DNA from: Zoroaster sp. YZ-2022
Taxonomy: Eukaryota > Echinodermata > Asteroidea > Forcipulatida > Zoroasteridae
Direction of reading: 5' to 3'
Assembly: GCA_029582265.1 (NCBI GenBank)
Contig: CM055819.1
Coordinates: 38,079,934 to 38,143,933, forward strand
Length of the DNA: 64,000 nt
In this document: piece by piece, positions 24,397 to 37,181 of the stretch
Numbering within the stretch: position 1 is the first letter of the stretch
Layout of the letters: every line of letters begins with the position of its first letter
Made by a program: the position numbers and the translations under genes
The notes under the pieces: generated by a model
Database searches by the model: none
Told to the model about the DNA's origin: nothing
The model's input: the letters and a program-made list of their open reading frames with translations, nothing else

Positions 24397-27300
24397 TCGC
24401 TTGTAGTTTCATGAAAATCAAAAACAAATATCAAGAGGTGTTTGGGCACTAACCCAAACAACTAAATAAATACACTACACATTCTGATATATTTATTTAC
24501 AATCCTTTACTACAAAGATAATACATGTTGGGTCAACTGTTTACATCTATAGACCATTTTTTTTCACTTTGTTAAAGCCAGAAGCTGTACAGTCGTCAAT
24601 CAAATGTGTAAGGGACTTCTGCAATATGGATAATGTTTATAGTTTCATCTGAAAACTCAACTTATAATAGAACGTTCAGATGCATATTCTATGTCGCCTT
24701 TTTTCTGCAAATGAAACTTACCTGGCGTAATGTTGATGAGGGTATCAAACATCCATTGAAGGGCTATAGTTTTTAAGAATATAGTCAAATATAGTAAAAT
24801 AATTTATCATCGATAGTTTTTGTGTGTATAAGTTTCACAGGTTGCTTGTTTAATGTTTACTGTTACGCGCGCCTAAGCTCTAAAAGAACAATGGTACGAC
24901 AGAAACAAAGAAAGCCGCATTGAAGATAATGTATAAAACTGGCTTTTATAAAATAAAAAAATAACCAAATGGTAACATGTTCATGATATACTTATATACT
25001 TGGTGTAAAGCTCATGATTGAGAACCTCTTTAAAATTGACTTGTTAATTGCCCATCTGAATAATTAACCGACCAGTATTATACATTTTAAACAAATGTTT
25101 GTAGAACAAATGGTTTGCGTTAATAAATTTGGCCATAAAACGAATGCAATTTTAATAAAGTTGTAGTCATAATTTAGCAACCCATTTTGATCGAATCCAT
25201 TGTGAACATTGGGGGAATGGAAATCAGGCGATTGTGCCAGAATTTTAAAGTGTCATCATTTTACAGGTTCATTTTCAAGTAAAACTTGTAGCTTTGCATG
25301 GTGAAATTCTCTATTGAGTAGGAATAAGTCATATAAAGAACTGAATGTTACAACTCCGTCAACGTTTCGATCAGTATGCTCTGATCGTCGCATTCTCCTG
25401 AAGACGATCAGAGCTTTTGTTTTCTTATTATGCATGATTGAGACTTGATACGAACATATGGCATAATTGTTTAACTAGCCAGTATGGGAAAGTATTTGGT
25501 GGATGTTTGCGCTGGTCATTCCCCTCTAAAATCATCAAATCATATTATATAATTGAGAAAGGTTAAAAATATTGTTGCCAATATGTTTTGAAAGGGATTT
25601 TTTTTGTTACTTTTATTTTCTATTTGTTTAGCCTGAATATATATATTATTCATAAATAAAGGCCACCTCAGCGCCGCACTTTGTGGCAATTACTTCGAAA
25701 GCAAAGAATCCCCTGGCTATATGAAATTGTATTCTGTCATATAAAACATAAATAACATAAATGATTCGTGCCGACCAGAAATAGATTGACAGAGGACGCT
25801 TAACATGTGTTGGTGTAACGTGCAAGACACGATTATATAGTGTCCTTGGAGTCATTGCAAGTGATGGATCCAGGACGGACACGGATACATTTTCCACCTC
25901 TACTGTGGGTGGAAGGAGGGAGGTGGGGTGGTGGGTCGCCCTCTCCGGTGGCGTAGTGACGGCGTATATCGGTGTATTTTGGTAAATGTGTTTGTACTTC
26001 AGGGACTTGTGATTTTAATATGCATTTCTAAACAAAGGCAATGTCAAATAATGTCTGACTATTGTGTTTATTTTCTTCAGCACATCTATATATCCACCAA
26101 AAGATGTAATTTTATTTATTTTTTTGGGGGGGGGACTGTTAATGCCTACCCCCATTGAGCGAATTGTTTTCGGTTAACAAATTGTTCATGCTTACCCTCC
26201 CCCTCATCGAACGGTTTTTAACGTGTTATATTTCACTCCCCTTCCCATTTCAATTTGATCTGCTCAAAAAATTAATTATTATAGCTTTGATTATTAATAG
26301 AGATATTTCTAGAGATATCTGCCCGCTCCTCTTAAAGGGACATTACACCTTTAAATTTATTAAATATTGATGATGCTATGCCAAATAATAGTAATTTATT
26401 ATTTGGTAAATGTTTTCATGAAATTAAACAAATCAGTTGTCTTGTTATAAGCGACAAATGATCTAAAACACAAGCATATATTTTGACATCGGTGTTTTCA
26501 GCCAGGCGCGTCGTCAAGTGGGAGAGGGCGGAGAACACGGCTGCTTTTCCCGGTCCATTTTCTTGTTAACAAACAAACAAGCAAGAAAGCAAGCAAACAA
26601 ACTAGATTTGGCACAAACAAATCAGGGCACAGTAAAAACTAATTTCGGAATGGTTTAGATAATTATTGTTGACAAATTAACGATTAAAAATGTATATTTT
26701 ATATTATAGGAAAGAACTATAGTACTATAGTGTTCTTTTAGATTTAATTTCACTTCAGGTAATGTTTCCATGCAGACATTACATGAAATGAATATTTGAA
26801 GAACAATATCATGAATATTGAAAATTAATTAAATGTTGTATTGTTTTGTTAAATTTTAACAACCGCATAGCCATTATTAAAATGCATGGAACAATTCATA
26901 TTTTTTAAATTAAGAAATGGGTGCATCAGGTTTGTTTTAAATGAACAGCTCTATACCACGTAGGATTTGTTCCCATAGGGCGTGCCAGTAGTTAGGTGTG
27001 GAGCTAACTTGACCGCACGGAACAAAAATAATGCAGGAACAGCCTTAACAACAAGGTAGGCCTACGCCCTCTATAGAAACTGTCCACTTTAGTTCGTGTC
27101 AGGCGCTAAATGAAAAGATTCAATTAGTAGTGCTGTTTCATTGTTTCATTGTTTCATTTGTATTATTTCTAGAATAATGATATCATACTTAAAATAATAG
27201 ACTATTCCCTCAACTTGAATGACACAGACACATTTATTCTCATTTTCATTATTTGATGAAAGATTTTAGATGGAGCATCATCTGAGCGTTTTAGATACAC

Positions 27301-27850
27301 TTTGTATACGATCTGCGGCAATAGACACTAGTATATGCATCTGCAGATATAAATAAATAATGATACAATGAAAGAATCGACCAGTCTGTGGACAACATTT
27401 GATAGCAGGGACGTAGCCAGATTGGAGGGGGGTTATACCACTCCTATCACTCCTCAGTCAGCAAAGAAACCACCAAATCAATCCAACGAAGCAAACTTGT
27501 AATTTGTGTGTCCAAGGTAATTTAATTTTGGTGAAAATTTGTACGCCTTACGTTTGAGCATTGAGTACATTATACGCACGTACACACAAAACAAAACTCA
27601 AACAAATTTTAGTCGCTATTGAAATGCCATCATGGTTCAAGTGAAGAGGTTGAAAACAAAACACCTCAACACCTCAGACGACTTTTGTCCGAACGCGGCT
27701 TTATAATGTATGAAATCATATTTCTATCAACTTCCAGTATTTCTAAATATAATTTTGCAATAAAACAACTCGGGTCTATAAAAAGTAAATCCATCATTTT
27801 CTGATAGTGGCATGCAATGGCACGAAATCGACTTAATAATAATAATAATA
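24397..27850. other. Gene-free, AT-rich stretch
   Basis: Nothing coding can be supported. A foldback-family fragment (TTTGCATGGTGAAATTC to ACGATCAGAGC) lies at about 25293-25412, an ATT/GT-rich G run at 26125-26133, and GTTTCATT repeats at about 27134-27160. Confidence 0.55.
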
Positions 27851-29744
27851 ACTAGAGATTCAGAGTTTGTCTCGACACAAACTCAAGGTGTTCGGGAGAT
27901 GTAAGGTCAAATTGGGGTCAACTTTGTTTAAATATTTTGTGACAATTAACGATCTGTACAATGGAGCAAAAATTTTTAATTTACCTCTTGTGGTTGCTGA
28001 GATGATTTTTGAAATATTAAACTTTGACTTCCGGTTTGGACAGGAAGTAAGGTCAAATTAGTCATCTTTTGTAAATATATTTTGACAATTAGCGATCTGT
28101 ACAATGGTATAAAATTGTGAATTTACCTCTTGTGGTTGTTGAGATATGATTTTTAAATATTAAATGCTTGACTTCCGGTTTGGACAGGAAGTAAGGTCAA
28201 ATTGGTGTCATCTTTTGTAAATATCTTTTGACAATTAACGGTCTGTACAATGGTATAAAAATTGTGAATTTACCTGTTTTGGTTGTTGAGATATGATTTT
28301 TTAAATATGAAACTTTGACTTCGGTTTGGACAGGAAGTAAGGTCAAATTAGGGGTCACCTTTGTGTAGATATTTTTCGACAATTAACAGTCTATACAATG
28401 GTACAAAAATGTCAATTTACCTCTTGTGGTTGTTGAGATATGATTTTTAATATTAAACTTTGACTTCCGGTTTGGACAGGAAGTAAGGTCAAATTGGGGT
28501 CACCTTTTTGTAAATATTTATTGACAATTAACGATCTGTGCAATGGTACACAAATTGTGAATTTACCTCTTGTAGTTGTTGAGATATGATTTTTTAAATA
28601 TTAAACTTTGACTTCCGGTTTGGACAGGAAGTAAGGTCAAATTGGGATCACCTTTGTGTAAATATTTTTCGACAATTAACAATCTATACAATGATACAAA
28701 AAATGTCAATTTACCTCTTGTGGTTGTGGAGATATGATTTTGTTAAACATTAAACTTTGACTTCCGGTTTGGACAGGAAGTAAGGTCAAATTAGGGGTCA
28801 CCTTTGTGTAAATATTTTTGACAATTAACAATCTGTACAATGATACAAAAATGTCAATTTACCTCTTGTGGTTGTGGAGATATGATTTTTAAACATTAAA
28901 CTTTGACTTCCGTTTTGGACAGGAAGTAAGGTCAAATTAGGGTCACCTTTGTGTAAATATTTTTTGACAATTAACAATCTATACAATGATACAAAAAATG
29001 TCAATTTACCTCTTGTGGTTGTGGAGATATGATTTATTGTTATTAAACTTTGACTTCCGGTTTGGACAGGAAGTAAGGTCAAATTGGGGTCACCTTTGTG
29101 TAAATATTTTTTGACAATTAACAATCTATACAATGATACAAAAAATGTCAATTTACCTCTTGTGGTTGTGGAGATATGATTGTTTTAAACATTAAACTTT
29201 GACTTCCGGTTTGGACAGGAAGTAAGGTCAAATTGGGGTCACCTTTGTGTAAATATTTTTTGACAATTAACAATCTGTACAATGGTGCAAAAACTGTCAA
29301 TTTACCTGTTGTGGTTGTTGAGATATGATTTTTACGTGCATACATAATTAGCACGACCAGAGCTGATTTACATTCACCAAATTACGTGCATACATAATTA
29401 GCACGACCAGAGCTGATTTACATTCACCAACAGAGGGCGCACTTTTTTAGCGTTGAAAAGCCGTGTAGATCTTTCATTTGCAACGTAATCAAAACGTTTT
29501 AACTAATAAAGAACGATTGATCGAAATTCGATATCTGATGACCTAATAATGACGTGACAAATTATGTTTCATCTACGTGTTATGTTCTAAGTATGTGCCA
29601 AGTTTCAAGTTCATATGAAGTTTGCAAGTATGTGTTTTTGTAGACAATCGATCCGGAAAGAAGAAGAACAAGAACGAGAAGAAAAAAAAAAAAAAAAAAC
29701 CGAACAATAACAATAGGTGCTCGCGCTGTAGCTCGAACACCTAA
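27851..29744 (+). mobile_element. Helentron-like (Tsp/pearl-type) element A
   Basis: The 5' end AACTAGAGATTCAGAG is followed by a hairpin (GTTTGTCTCGACACAAAC) and AAGGTGTTCGG. About ten 143-150-bp units follow, each carrying ACTTCCGGTTTGGACAGGAAGT-type sequence. The 3' region carries GATATCTGATGACCTAATA, an A/G-rich tract and CCGAACAATAACAATAGGTG, ending in a degenerate hairpin and CTAA. A central satellite, subterminal inverted AGGTGTTCGG and a 3' hairpin with CTRR-like end fit the Helentron-associated non-autonomous group. It has no protein. Confidence 0.7.
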
Positions 29745-29747
29745 TAA

Positions 29748-30044
29748 TGTGGACTTATATAGCGCACGTATCCACCAAACTGGTGCTCAAGGCGCATTAT
29801 ATTATTACCCCTGCTCATAAGGCTCATAAATCATTCCTAAATCCATCTCAGCTCCCTGGGGAGTATACAGCTCAATTGCTGCCATTACAGCGCATATAGG
29901 GCTAATCAACCAACTCTGCCCTCACAGGTACCCATTTAACCCCTGGGTGGAGAGAAGCAATTATGGTTAAGTGTCTTGCTCAAGGACACAAGTGCTAACA
30001 CCAGAACTTGAGTCCGGTAAGCTAGACCGCTCGGCCACGACACT
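29748..30044 (-). mobile_element. tRNA-derived SINE, minus strand
   Basis: Inverted copy of the 11553 family: tail GTGGACTTATATAGCGC at the low end, head inverse CTAGACCGCTCGGCCACGAC at about 30022-30041. It follows element A immediately. Confidence 0.85.
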
Positions 30045-30117
30045 CCATTAATATGCAAATACTGGTCATAGCAAATACTGGTCAAAGATTTCATCATTCA
30101 TAATAATATTTGTGTTC

Positions 30118-30255
30118 CCCATCCCGCACTACATTTAAGGTCTTAGCCCAACCTTGTCACACTGGTACTATAAAGGCACTAGACACAAAGGTTTTGGTGG
30201 GAGGGGGCGGTCCCGTTGTCCGTGGCAGATCAAGGGGCCGTTTAAGAAAAAAGAA
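30118..30255 (+). repeat. Dispersed repeat shared with 60335-60450 and 61285-61430
   Basis: CTATAAAGGCACTAGACACA and the downstream CCGTTGTCCGTGGCAGATCA occur in all three, with the copy at 60335 inverted. Short, non-coding, probably SINE- or MITE-like. Confidence 0.6.
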
Positions 30256-30319
30256 AAGAAGACAAACAAGGAGAAAAGACAGACTTGTGTTCTCATGAAT
30301 GAGTTGTCAGAATGTATAG

Positions 30320-30595
30320 GTTTGAATCCTGGCTATGACCGTGGCGCTTGTGTCATTGAGCAAGATACTTTACTGTACTTGCTTCTCTTCACCCAGGAGT
30401 ACAAATGGGTACGTGTTAGGATATAAATGTTTTTAATATAGCTACTGTAGCGCTGAGAACGGCAATACAGAGCTGTATACTTCTCAGAGAGATGAGACAT
30501 TTTAAAGTTTGATATTGGACCAATGACCAGGGTTTAATAATGTAAATGGCTTAGAGTATTTCTTCGTGATAGATTTCGTACAACTTAATTCTCTT
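30320..30595 (+). mobile_element. Old, diverged copy of the tRNA-derived SINE
   Basis: GGTTTGAATCCTGGC, TTGAGCAAGATAC, CACCCAGGAGTACAAATGGG and GAGCTGTATACTTCTCAG follow the same order as in the 11553 copy at lower identity. Confidence 0.6.
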
Positions 30596-30898
30596 ATTAT
30601 TACCATTGACTGAAAGTGTTTTGTTTTTTTAAACTACAGAGAAACATGAGGAATATTATTAGACATTTTGTAATACATCTTTAATTCCAACTATAATCGC
30701 TTCATGACGTTATTGGCACGCTGTGTTAAGCATATATCTGTCATATAAATGTCATGGTCACATCACGCCGACAATATAACAAAAGCCCCGCAGCAAGGTG
30801 TTTATTACACGCTGAAGTTTACTCGAATAATAGTCAAGAAATAGCGCCTATATTGGCAGTTAGCTTCCTGAATCAAATCGCTTAATATCTGGTTTTTA

Positions 30899-31339
30899 CG
30901 AAGCCCAGGAAGGGACAGTGGTAAGAAAAAAAATCAATGGAGTAATCCGTGCGCACGGATTAGTAATCCGTTCGCACGGATTAGGAATCCGTTCGCACGG
31001 ATTAGTAATCCGTTCGCACGGTTTAGCAATCCGTGCGCACGGTTTAGCAATCCGCCACACGCATGCGTTACACACGAACGTTAGTTGATTCAAGATGGCG
31101 GAGGTCAATGGAAGTAGTTGTTCTGATGATGACCTTATTGGGTTGCTAAATCGTGCGAACGGATTATTAAACCGTGCGAACGGATTGCTAAACCGTGCGA
31201 ACGGATTACTAATCCGTGCGAACGGATTCCTAATCCGTGCGAACGGATTACTAATCCGTGCGAACGGATTACTAATCCGTGCGCACGGATTACTCCATTG
31301 AATTTTTTTTCTTACCACTGTCCCTTCCCGGGCTTCGTA
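30899..31339. mobile_element. Foldback element built of palindromic AATCCGTGCGCACGGATT units
   Basis: Outer inverted repeats (ACGAAGCCC..GGAAGGGACAG, then TGGTAAGAAAAAAAATC) frame two arrays of an approximately 21-bp unit. The unit core ATCCGTGCGCACGGAT is itself a perfect palindrome; most units carry one G/T change (ATCCGTTCGCACGGAT). About six units lie left (30945-31055) and eight right (31150-31290), in opposite polarity. The centre is unique sequence with a start codon in strong context. Confidence 0.85.
31095..31301 (+). CDS. 68-codon frame inside the foldback: acidic start then RANGLLI repeats
   Basis: ATG at 31095 sits in an excellent initiation context (CAAGATGGCGG). The first 18 codons read MAEVNGSSCSDDDLIGLL, a normal-looking soluble N-terminus, and then the 21-bp array is read as seven-residue RANGLLN/RANGLLI repeats to a TGA. 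The unit length is a multiple of three, so the frame stays open through the array. It may be a captured first exon of a cellular gene whose coding part seeded the array, or the frame may be fortuitous. No function can be given. Confidence 0.3.
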   Translation: MAEVNGSSCSDDDLIGLLNRANGLLNRANGLLNRANGLLIRANGFLIRANGLLIRANGLLIRAHGLLH

Positions 31340-31441
31340 GATGACTTACATGTAACTGCTTAACTTAATAGTGCTTACCAACAGGTCAGCGAAGGGCAAG
31401 CATCACAATCTATTGTCAATATTTTTTTTCGTTCTTCACAG

Positions 31442-33345
31442 ACACTGTGTATGCACATCATGCACCACTCGACTGGTACACTGTACAAGTACGGACCGGC
31501 CACATCGCAATGGATGTATGGATTTGAACGCTTTATGGCGTTTCTCAGTGGACGAATTCAGAATCGTAAGCTGCCCGAAGCCACTGCCATTGAAGCATAC
31601 AGAGTGAGTACTTGTTTGTCAATATGGCAGGTACCTGGACATAAATTTATCAAAAATAGTTACATATAGATTTAATGTAAACAGTGAATTAACCTGTACT
31701 TTTCTTACAATTTGTGCCCCCAATGTAGCAATATATTTAAACAATTGTGTTCAGGAAGATTTGAACTTTTAGTGTATACGCAAAAATATGCTTAAAATTC
31801 TGACGCTATATATCCATGAATAAATAATGCATTTGTAAGCTCTACATGAATATGAAGTTGTTCTGATTTGGTTACCATTTGCATTTAATACATGTACTTC
31901 AAAGAGATGACGCAGAATTGATATTTAAAAAAAATTGTTATCATGTAATCGACAGTTGTATGAATTTAGCCAGTTTATGGCAATGGCTGGCTATCTTCCG
32001 GAGGGAAGTGTTTGCACTAGTAACACGCTGACCATCCTTGCAGCTACTGATGACGATGAAGTTCCAAGTAAGTGTACTTGGAAATAGGCTATATGTGTAT
32101 TGTTGGGCACGCTACCAGTAGTGCTGGGTGTTACCAGTTAGTTTGATAACAGTTTAACAGAATCTTTCACGCCTCAGTTAACTGAAAACCAGCACCTGAC
32201 GGCCACAAACTAGATTTTCGGCAAATGACACATGCTTTATACTCACGTTACATTTTGGAGGTATTGGTCACACTCTTAATGCCATTATTTCAGACATGTG
32301 TTATACATACGCGATATAAGGGAAAATGCTGGTTACTCACATAACATTTTTGTGAAAATGTGAAAAAAAACTAATGAATGAAATATATTATGGCACTAAG
32401 AGTTGGCCCAAAACCTCAACAATTTCAGAGCACAAAAACTTCAGACAATGAAAGTCTAGTACAACAAAATGGGCGGCAAATTATTCCCAAATTTTTTGTC
32501 GTATTTTTAAATTTCTGGTTTAGGTTAGTCGGTTAACAAATTTTTAAACGGTAAGTGTAGTTTCGGTCAGTTAACCAGTTAAATGTCCCCACACTAGCTG
32601 CCAGTACAATGAACGTTTATTATGATATACGCAGAAAGCTCAAAGTCCTGTGATGGTACTTTAGTTGCCATAATCATTGCCTTGTGATATAACTTTGGTT
32701 ATCACCTACTATCACACAATGTGATGGGATAAGCAAATGTCATTCAGTTTAGAAGTCTGTATCGAAGTCAGGTCGTGTGTTTGAATCACACCGAATCGCC
32801 TGTGGATTTTATTATTTTCACAGGACACTCAAATAATGCACTGAGCATAAAAGTGCAAACATCATGTCTATTTCAGTTCGATTCGATTTACATGTAATAT
32901 TATATTGTTTTCCTTTGTAGATGTGACATGTCAACTCCTTAAAGGGAAAAGACCCCCAGTGGAGGTGAACATAGATAAAGAGGATCTAGCATATCTGCAG
33001 TTAAAAGGAGTGACTGCTGAGGTTGCCAAAAAATTATTTTTGGCACAGAGGGAACATCCAAGACGTCAGAAGTACACCTGTCGTGAAATTTACTCAAACA
33101 AGTCCATCGTTTCATCAGTAGCTGCTGGGCCTTTTCATGACAGATTGGGTGAAGGGTACCTGTTCTTTGGACAGGTACTTTATTTCCTTCTGTGCCAGAC
33201 AGGGAACAGTCATCAAGAGTTTGCAAAAGTTGCATGGAAAGAATCTCCAGTTAAGGATGATGATGTCCCTGGTTTGTGGAGAGTGGGAAGACAAGACAAT
33301 GTCGAACAACAATTGTATCTATTTCTGACCTTTCGCCACCATTAA
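31442..33345 (+). CDS. CACTA-type transposase C-terminus (DUF4218-like), three exons
   Basis: Exons 31442-31603, 31956-32067 and 32921-33345 join in frame (acceptors TTCACAG, CGACAG, TTTGTAG; donors GTGAGT, GTAAGT). The first encodes MHIMHHSTGTLYKYGPATSQ followed by WMYGFERFMAFLSGRIQNRK and LPEATAIEAY. The pattern 'H....G....G......YPFER..G.LK..I.N...PE..I...Y' is characteristic of the DUF4218 region that follows the TNP2 core in EnSpm/CACTA elements of animals and plants. The last exon ends ...DDVPGLWRVGR..., a stop at 33343. The catalytic part is not in the window, and no CACTA termini were found. It is a decayed or possibly domesticated fragment; the open frame over about 230 residues argues for recency or constraint. 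Confidence 0.6.
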
Positions 33346-34039
33346 CCACAGCTGTAGATTTAGATGAAAATTTATGGATTTTAGACTTTAACCATAAGTA
33401 TGTTAAATTAATGGAATAATTGTTGTTTGTGCCCTCCAAGTATTAAGTCTGCAAAGGTCCAGTGCAATATTCACTCGATCAAATTACGTTTAGTTACATG
33501 ATCACTGTAATGGACCCTTTTTCCCTCTCTTTTGCCTTTTCCATGCGTTTTTTTGCTTATCCATCGAATACAATTACATGTCAAAACACACATCTAATTT
33601 TGGACCTCAATATTATGTAATAAAAGTTATTAAATACAAATTACCCTTACGGAACATTTATTTTTTTATGTACATGTACCATGAGGTTACATGTACCATG
33701 GGGTAATATTTGGACAATTATCCGGTAATATAATTACGCCCATTCATGACCCAGCAATCATTTGCTATCAAATGGGAGCCAAGATCCAACAGATTATAAA
33801 AAATATTTGGTACACGTGGTTCTCACAAGTACATGTCCTGCTAAAAAAACTTTTTTGCATTGTTTTGGTAACGGAATTATGTATGATTTCTCATGTTTAA
33901 ATTTTTCTGGAGAACAGGAAACGATTTCTTTTAATATAAAAGTACGGTAGTCTTTGTTACAATGGCCACAGTATCTAGACACATGAACAATTTGGTTTCC
34001 ACCAGGCCTATACTAATCACAATCTCCAAGATAATTAAA
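33346..34039. other. No feature recognised
   Basis: AT-rich sequence with short ACATGTACAT-type words (33668-33700). Short frames only. Confidence 0.5.
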
Positions 34040-34099
34040 TTTCAATTTATAAAGAAAATTCCACATTTTCGATCTAATTATTACAACCTAAAACTTTTA

Positions 34100-36625
34100 G
34101 GGTACGTTCAGACGAAGGAATAGTTTAGCCCTTAATTCATTAACAGCGTGGGCTCTCTAGATAAGATCTGTCACTCCAAAAAACCTCCCGTTCACACAGC
34201 ACACTTTCTTGGACTAAACTATTCCCCAGCAGTCACCCCCTGTGTCAGGTCATGTCAACCTTGAGGAGTCACATCCGGGGGTACACCATCACGCGCATGC
34301 GTGAGTACAGATGTCAATGTTTTCCGCGCCAACGACATGTACATGTACTGTGTATACTGTTTGTACTTGATAACGGTGACGGGAATGCAAAAAGAACAAA
34401 AAAATGTATAACTAGATATAAGTTTTTGTCACAACAAAAACAAGGTGTTCGGTTGAAGTTAAAATGGTTACGTCATCAATTCGAAGTGTTGGAGAAGTCA
34501 AATGTTAACGTCTGTTGAAGTTCTCGCGAGAAGTTTATTTGAATACAATACAATACTGAATTTAGAAATTATTTTAATATTAAACTTTGACTTCCGGTTT
34601 GGACAGGAAGTAAGGTCAAATTGGGGTCACCTTTGTGTAAATACTTTTGGCAATTAACAATCTGTACAATGGTACAAAATGTCAATTTACCTCCTGTGGT
34701 TGTTGAGATATGATTTTTAAATATTAAACTTTCACTTCCGGTTTGGACAGGAAGTAAGCTCAAATTGGGGTATAAATATTTTTGACAATTAACGATCTGT
34801 ACAATGGTACAACAATTTTAATTTACCTCTTGTGGTTGTTGAGATACGATTTTTTTAATATTAAACTTTGACTTCCGGTTTGGACAGGAAGTAAAAGGTC
34901 AAATTGGGGTCATGTTTTGTAAATATTTTTGACAATTAACAATCTGTACAATGGTGCAAAAATGTTAATTTACCTCTTGTGGTTGTTGAGATACGATTTT
35001 TTTTAATATTAAACTTTGACTTCCGGTTTGGACAGGAAGTAAGGTCAAATTGGGGTCACCTTTTTCTAAATATTATTTGACAATTTACGATCTGTACAAT
35101 AGTGAAAGAATTGTGAATTTCTCTCTTGTGGTTGTTGAGATATGATTTTTTTTAATATTTAACTTTGACTTCCGGTTTGGACAGGAAGTAAAGGTCAAAT
35201 TAGTCACCTTTTTGAAAATATTTTTTGACAATTAACGATCTGTACAATGTGAAAGAATTGTGAATTTATCTCTTGTGGTTGTTGAGATATGATTTTTGTT
35301 AAATATTAAACTTTGACTTCCGGTTTGGACAGGAAGTAAAGGTCAAATTAGTCACCTTTTTGAAAATATTTTTTGACAATTAACGATCTGTACAATGGTG
35401 AAAGAATTGTGAATTTATCTCTTGTGGTTGTTGAGATATGATTTTTGTTAAATATTAAACTTTGACTTCCGGTTTGGACAGGAAGTAAGGTCAAATTGGG
35501 GTCACCTTTGTGTAAATATTTTTCCACAATTAACAATCTATACAATGGTACAAAATTGTGAATTTACCTTTGTGGTTGTTGAGATATGATTTTTTAAATA
35601 TTACACTTTGAATTACTGTAATTCGCTATCTGATGACCTAACCATGACGTCACACATTAGGTTCCTACTACGTGTTAAGTTTTAAGTATATGCCAAGTTT
35701 CAAGTTCATGTGAAGTTTGCAAGTATGTGTTTTGTAGACAAACGTTTTTGCCGATAGAGAGCGACAATCCATATTAGCGTACGCTCAATTCCTTAAACAT
35801 GCATACATAATAGAGCACGACCAGAGCTGATTTACATTCACCAACAGAGGGCGCACTTTTTTAGCGTTGAAAAAGCCGTGTAGTCTTTCATTTGCAACGT
35901 AATCAAAACGTTTTAACTAATAAAGTATGATTGATCGAAATTCGATATCTGATGACCTAATAATGACGTGACAAATTATGTTTCATCTACGTGTCATGTT
36001 CTAAGTATGTGCCAAGTTTCAAGTTCATGTGAAGTTTGCAAGTATGTGTTTTTTTGTAGACAATCGATCCGGAAAAGAAGAAGAAGAAGAAGAAGGAGAA
36101 GAAAAATAAAAAATAAAAAAAAAAACCGAACAATAACAATAGGTGTTTCGGGCGCATACCCGAACACCTAACAAACCACGAACCACGCTCGCACAGGATA
36201 CATATAGGCTACACAGCTGAAAAGTGCTGTCAAGTCAAAGTGAAGCATGTAAAGCTACGTTATGTTAGACTGGTACCGAACCGAATCCGAGTATCGTAAA
36301 ACGTGTGAGACGTCTTGACTACGTATTTCCAGCAGAGGAATTGCGTTGCTACGTAAGCCTTTTTGTTCGTTCAGAGGTCAGGACCAGATTAGTCCGGAAG
36401 TCACAAGGTCAGTTGCGTTCCGACGATAAACTTCTGGGTGTCTCGGCAGGGGGTATGTGGTTAAACCGGGACTATTCTGTTATAATCTCACTTTTTTGGG
36501 AGATCAAACTATTCCAACCTGGTGGAATAGATTGGTCCAGAATGGTTGGATTAGTGCGTTCCGACGGAGGAATAGTTTAGTCTTTCAGGAATAAGGCTAA
36601 AATATTCCTTCGTCTGAACGTACCC
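34100..36625. mobile_element. PIF/Harbinger-type element with TTA target duplication
   Basis: The ends GGGTACGTTCAGACGAAGG and their inverse form TIRs of about 31 bp (one mismatch), flanked by TTA on both sides (34097-34099 and 36626-36628). A 3-bp TTA duplication and G-rich ends are the hallmark of PIF/Harbinger. The element's own length is about 764 bp; the rest is a nested Helentron-like element. No transposase frame. Confidence 0.85.
34410..36171 (+). mobile_element. Helentron-like (Tsp/pearl-type) element B
   Basis: It starts AACTAGATATAAG with hairpin GTTTTTGTCACAACAAAAAC and AAGGTGTTCGG. It has seven central units of about 145 bp (34575-35610) and a doubled 3' module (35620-35760 and 35935-36060). 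A GAA-rich tract and CCGAACAATAACAATAGGTG precede the terminal hairpin AGGTGTTTCGGGCGCATACC with ...CACCTAA. It is non-coding and nested inside the Harbinger-type element. Confidence 0.8.
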
Positions 36626-37181
36626 TTAGTGATAAGGTTAGCCATGGGTTACTTTGCCGAGACAGATACTTTTGGCGTAAAATATGTTAATCTGGGACAT
36701 AACGTTCCCGTGAGCTCATTTTCATGAAATTGTTTAAACCTTTTTGAAATTAACAAAATATCATAATATTAAATAAAACCAAAATTACCAATCTCACAAT
36801 AGCGGATTCCGGGCATAAAGTGTCTGTTTGGGCAAGCTTACCCTTACTATGATATTAGCAGATCAAAAAAATTGAAAACCGCCACTTTTTGTGTGGGGTT
36901 ACGTTAGGGTTAGGGGAGGGAGTCCAGTGTATTAGCTCAACAATGGGGCTAACGTTACAAGACTGTACTTAAATTGTATTACAGTTTACTGGAGTACAGA
37001 GTAACGTTAAAATTAAATAGCTCAACTAGTCCGAATGCTTGCCACAGCAACAAATTACATGATTATTCTAAAAATAGGAGACTGAACGGAAGAAGCATTC
37101 CGACTAAGCTCAATTGGGCTGCATGTACCTAACGTTAGCTGTAGTAACCGCAGCAGTACTGTCAGCACTACTCTATTTTTA

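Larger units (their letters stand above)
34040..36955. mobile_element. MITE of the CTCCCTCCGTATCC family, split by later insertions
   Basis: The left remnant ends CTAATTATTACAACCTAAAACTT at 34095. The right part resumes TTAGTGATAAGG at 36626 and runs to GGGAGGGAGTCCAGTGTATT near 36930. The undisturbed relative at 52674-53092 reads straight through at this point, proving the insertion. Confidence 0.75.
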
